From the NCBI GenBank assembly GCA_009929315.1, contig SAAS01000008.1, forward strand, positions 1 through 64,000: a stretch of 64,000 bases of DNA, given 5' to 3'. This document shows positions 62,264-64,000 of the stretch, one piece after another. A model generated the notes under the pieces. The model searched no databases, was not told the origin of the DNA, and saw only the letters and a list, made by a program, of their open reading frames with translations. Each line of letters starts with the position of its first letter. Position 1 is the first letter of the stretch. A program made the position numbers and the translations under genes. The stretch is from Clostridia bacterium. GTDB lineage: Bacteria; Bacillota; Clostridia; Oscillospirales; Oscillospiraceae.

Positions 62264-62320
62264 ATTATGTGTCAGTCCTTTATTTCAAAGAGCGCGGTTA
62301 CCGCGCCCTTGCTTTTTTTA

Positions 62321-62683
62321 TTATCTTTCTCCCACGAAAGCGGAAATGTCGATTTCCTTGCCGTCCGCCCAGAGGCGCTCCAAGCCGTAAAAGGCTCTTG
62401 CTTCCTCCATGAAAATGTGGACAACGACGCAGCCGTAATCGAGAAGCACCCAGCCTCCCGCGCGGTGTCCCTCGCGGTGAAGAATCCTCTCACCGTTTTG
62501 CTCCATGACCGCCTCAACCTCGTCACAAAGCGACTTTATCTGTGTTGCGCTGCCTGCGGTGCAGATTATGAAATAATCCGCGAGAACGGTTATCGCGTCG
62601 ATTTTGATAAGTTTAAGGTCGCGACCGATTTTGTTTGCGAGAACCTCGACTATTTTTTCAGCCATCTGCTGGGAAGTCATCAT
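62321..62683 (-). CDS. rsfS: Ribosomal silencing factor RsfS
   Basis: Binds the large-subunit protein L14 and blocks subunit joining in starvation. Seen: ITVLADYFIICTAGSATQIK, EGHRAGGWVLLDYGCVVVHI and the F-Y-x-L-E-R-L-W segment near the end. 120 residues. Start M1 or M2 (ATGATG at 62683). The nadD-LCP-rsfS-leuS order is common in Clostridia. Confidence 0.95.
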   Translation of the reverse strand: MMTSQQMAEKIVEVLANKIGRDLKLIKIDAITVLADYFIICTAGSATQIKSLCDEVEAVMEQNGERILHREGHRAGGWVLLDYGCVVVHIFMEEARAFYGLERLWADGKEIDISAFVGER

Positions 62684-62773
62684 ATATGTGACCTAACCTT
62701 TCATTTTTTGCCTGTATTCGGCTGCAAATTCGGTATTTTATGAAAAGATACCTGATTTGCGCAAGATTTTGTA

Positions 62774-64000
62774 CTATCCGAAAGAATAGAAGGAGTTTAG
62801 TCCGCCCGCGACCTCTCCGCCATTTGTAACGGCGTAATTTCCTTCTGTCGGATCATAGCCCACGTCCGGTGCGAGCTGGTAGAGGATGTTGCAGTCCTCG
62901 GCCTTAATGGGGTTCTTAAGCGGATTGAGATAGGTATTAACCATGGTCATCCATTCATCGACGGAAATGGAAACATACGAGCCCTTGCGAACAGTGCAGC
63001 TGTAATTTCCCGGGAGAGTCATAATGTTTATATCGTCGGTGGTCATTTTTAAAAACTCACCGGCATACCACTGCATGTTCCCGATGGTCAAATCCGTCTG
63101 GGCGTTGTCAATTACGATTTGCGCAATTTGGATGAGGTTTGTAAAGTTCTTGAGCGTAAGCGCCTGTTTGGCAACAGCCTTGATAAGCGCGTGCTGGGTT
63201 TCAAGACGGTCGATGTCACCCATGCCGTAACCCGTTCCGTCGTTGTTCTGGCGGAAACGGAAAACGCCGAGGGCGTTCTTGCCGTCCAAAAGCTGATAGC
63301 CCTTCTGAACGTGAATAGTGAAAATATACTCGCAAACTCCGTCCGAGTCATTGTCAGCGTAGTCATCGTAATTCATGTTGACGGGAACGTCAAAATAGAC
63401 TCCGCCGAGCTCGTCAATCGCCTTGACGAAGACTTCGGTATCGATGAAAACGTAGCTGTCGGGGCGGAAGCCCGTTATTGCCTCAACCTGATCCTTAAGC
63501 GCTTCTATTTCGCTTTCGCCGTTTGATTTAGCATAACTGCATACGGCATTTATCTTTTTCACGGGATTCGGGACGTTAACCAGAGTATCACGCGGAATGG
63601 ATACGATGTTTGCCTTGTGCTCAACTGCGTCGTAACGCACGAGCATTATCGTGTCGGTATTGGCGTTGAGCTGATCGATTCCGACTACAAGAAGGGTATA
63701 GTAGCGCCCGACCTCGCGCGTTGCCGTTTGTGTAATGACTGGGCTTGCGTCGGGGTCATTGGGAATGCCTGTAACATTGGGAGCCTTTGCCGTCAAAGTC
63801 CACCAGATGTAAACACCGCCGACAATAACGGCGATTATCAGAAGGGCGATCAGCCAGCCCCTGCCTTTTTTCTTTTGCTTCGGCGCTCTGTGGGAAGCAC
63901 TCCCGCGTGCGACGCCTTCATTATTATTGCCACGGTTTTCTTCGTTTATATTATTTCTTCTGTGGTCGCCCGTTCTTCGTGTGTCGGCGCCACTGCCGGA
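62774..64000 (-). CDS. LytR-CpsA-Psr (LCP) family ligase, 5' end outside window
   Basis: Attaches wall polymers to peptidoglycan, outside the membrane. The frame is open to the right edge: a basic, Asn/Arg-rich cytosolic start, a membrane helix (WLIALLIIAVIVGGVYIWW), then the LCP domain with VVGIDQLNANTDTIMLV, VSIPRDTLVNVPNPVKKINA, GGVYFDVPVNMNYDD, LDGKNALGVFRFRQN and GDIDRLETQHALI, the Arg/Asp residues that bind the polyprenyl-pyrophosphate. It would use polymers begun by the WecA/TagO-like enzyme at 32697. At least 408 residues are in view. Confidence 0.92.
   Translation of the reverse strand, partial: SGSGADTRRTGDHRRNNINEENRGNNNEGVARGSASHRAPKQKKKGRGWLIALLIIAVIVGGVYIWWTLTAKAPNVTGIPNDPDASPVITQTATREVGRYYTLLVVGIDQLNANTDTIMLVRYDAVEHKANIVSIPRDTLVNVPNPVKKINAVCSYAKSNGESEIEALKDQVEAITGFRPDSYVFIDTEVFVKAIDELGGVYFDVPVNMNYDDYADNDSDGVCEYIFTIHVQKGYQLLDGKNALGVFRFRQNNDGTGYGMGDIDRLETQHALIKAVAKQALTLKNFTNLIQIAQIVIDNAQTDLTIGNMQWYAGEFLKMTTDDINIMTLPGNYSCTVRKGSYVSISVDEWMTMVNTYLNPLKNPIKAEDCNILYQLAPDVGYDPTEGNYAVTNGGEVAGGLNSFYSFG

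Noticed and set aside
62290..62320. GCGCGG-TTA-CCGCGC with T-run between rsfS and leuS
   Set aside because: The T-run is on the plus side, while both genes are on the minus strand, so it does not terminate their transcript.
61979..62743. 254-codon plus-strand frame across leuS and rsfS
   Set aside because: Overlaps two certain genes on the opposite strand.

Overview
The window reads as chromosomal DNA of an anaerobic, endospore-forming, low-to-mid GC Clostridia bacterium, most likely of the Oscillospirales (Clostridium cluster IV) type. The evidence is the sporulation and germination set (spo0A, spoIVB, spoIIP, a SpoIIQ-like M23 protein, SleB-like hydrolase, ypeB), an oxygen-sensitive class III ribonucleotide reductase (nrdG-nrdD), Ktr-type potassium uptake, and Firmicutes-style gene order. 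About 66 protein genes are supported. No rRNA, tRNA, riboswitch or CRISPR array was recognised. The only mobile DNA seen is the last 67 codons of an IS30-type transposase at the left edge.

Layout. 1-6500: sirtuin, WecG/TagA glycosyltransferase, tmk, DJ-1/PfpI, 5-formyl-THF cyclo-ligase, then mltG and a U32 peptidase-like gene; two tiny Cys-rich membrane proteins lie beside these. 7000-11150: orphan holin/amidase pair, ktrB-ktrA, degV. 11150-17000 (minus): ClpP-like TepA, prfA - TsaC/CoaE fusion - M18 aminopeptidase, and a eukaryotic-type hexokinase. 17100-28700: sporulation region with spo0A, spoIVB, M14 carboxypeptidase, CBS protein, spoIIP, SleB-like hydrolase, rsmG, trxA, an SdpR/SdpI-like operon, ypeB and a lipoprotein. 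28700-35700: gltX, aminotransferase, trpS, then a cell-wall polysaccharide start (WecA/TagO-like, WecB/MnaA). 35700-43000: three unrecognised small proteins, phosphodiesterase, membrane protein, zinc-ribbon/PASTA protein, SDR, pyridoxamine kinase, pepT. 43000-51200 (minus): trmL, pgk, tpiA, gpmI, a NifU-like/GGGtGRT pair, eno and a LytM protein. 51400-54900: polyprenyl-phosphate glycosyltransferases with a large membrane protein. 55000-59400: nrdG, nrdD with a fused glutaredoxin domain, trxB. 59400-64000 (minus): csp, leuS, rsfS and an LCP ligase cut by the right edge.

The parts most worth a second look are: a one-polypeptide TsaC-CoaE fusion (tRNA t6A synthesis joined to the last CoA step); NrdD carrying its own CPNC glutaredoxin domain next to trxB; the poorly understood NifU-like/GGGtGRT pair placed between gpmI and eno in the glycolytic run; a conserved-looking trio of small helical and glycine-rich proteins of unknown function (35693-36921); paired Cys-rich mini membrane proteins; an orphan holin/amidase cassette with operator-like repeats; and several regulatory structures (ribosome-site-sequestering hairpin before ypeB, perfect palindrome over the sleB promoter, divergent gltX/aminotransferase promoters sharing one -35 heptamer, a composite palindromic repeat near 39.9 kb). 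All assignments come from reading motifs by eye; no database search was possible.
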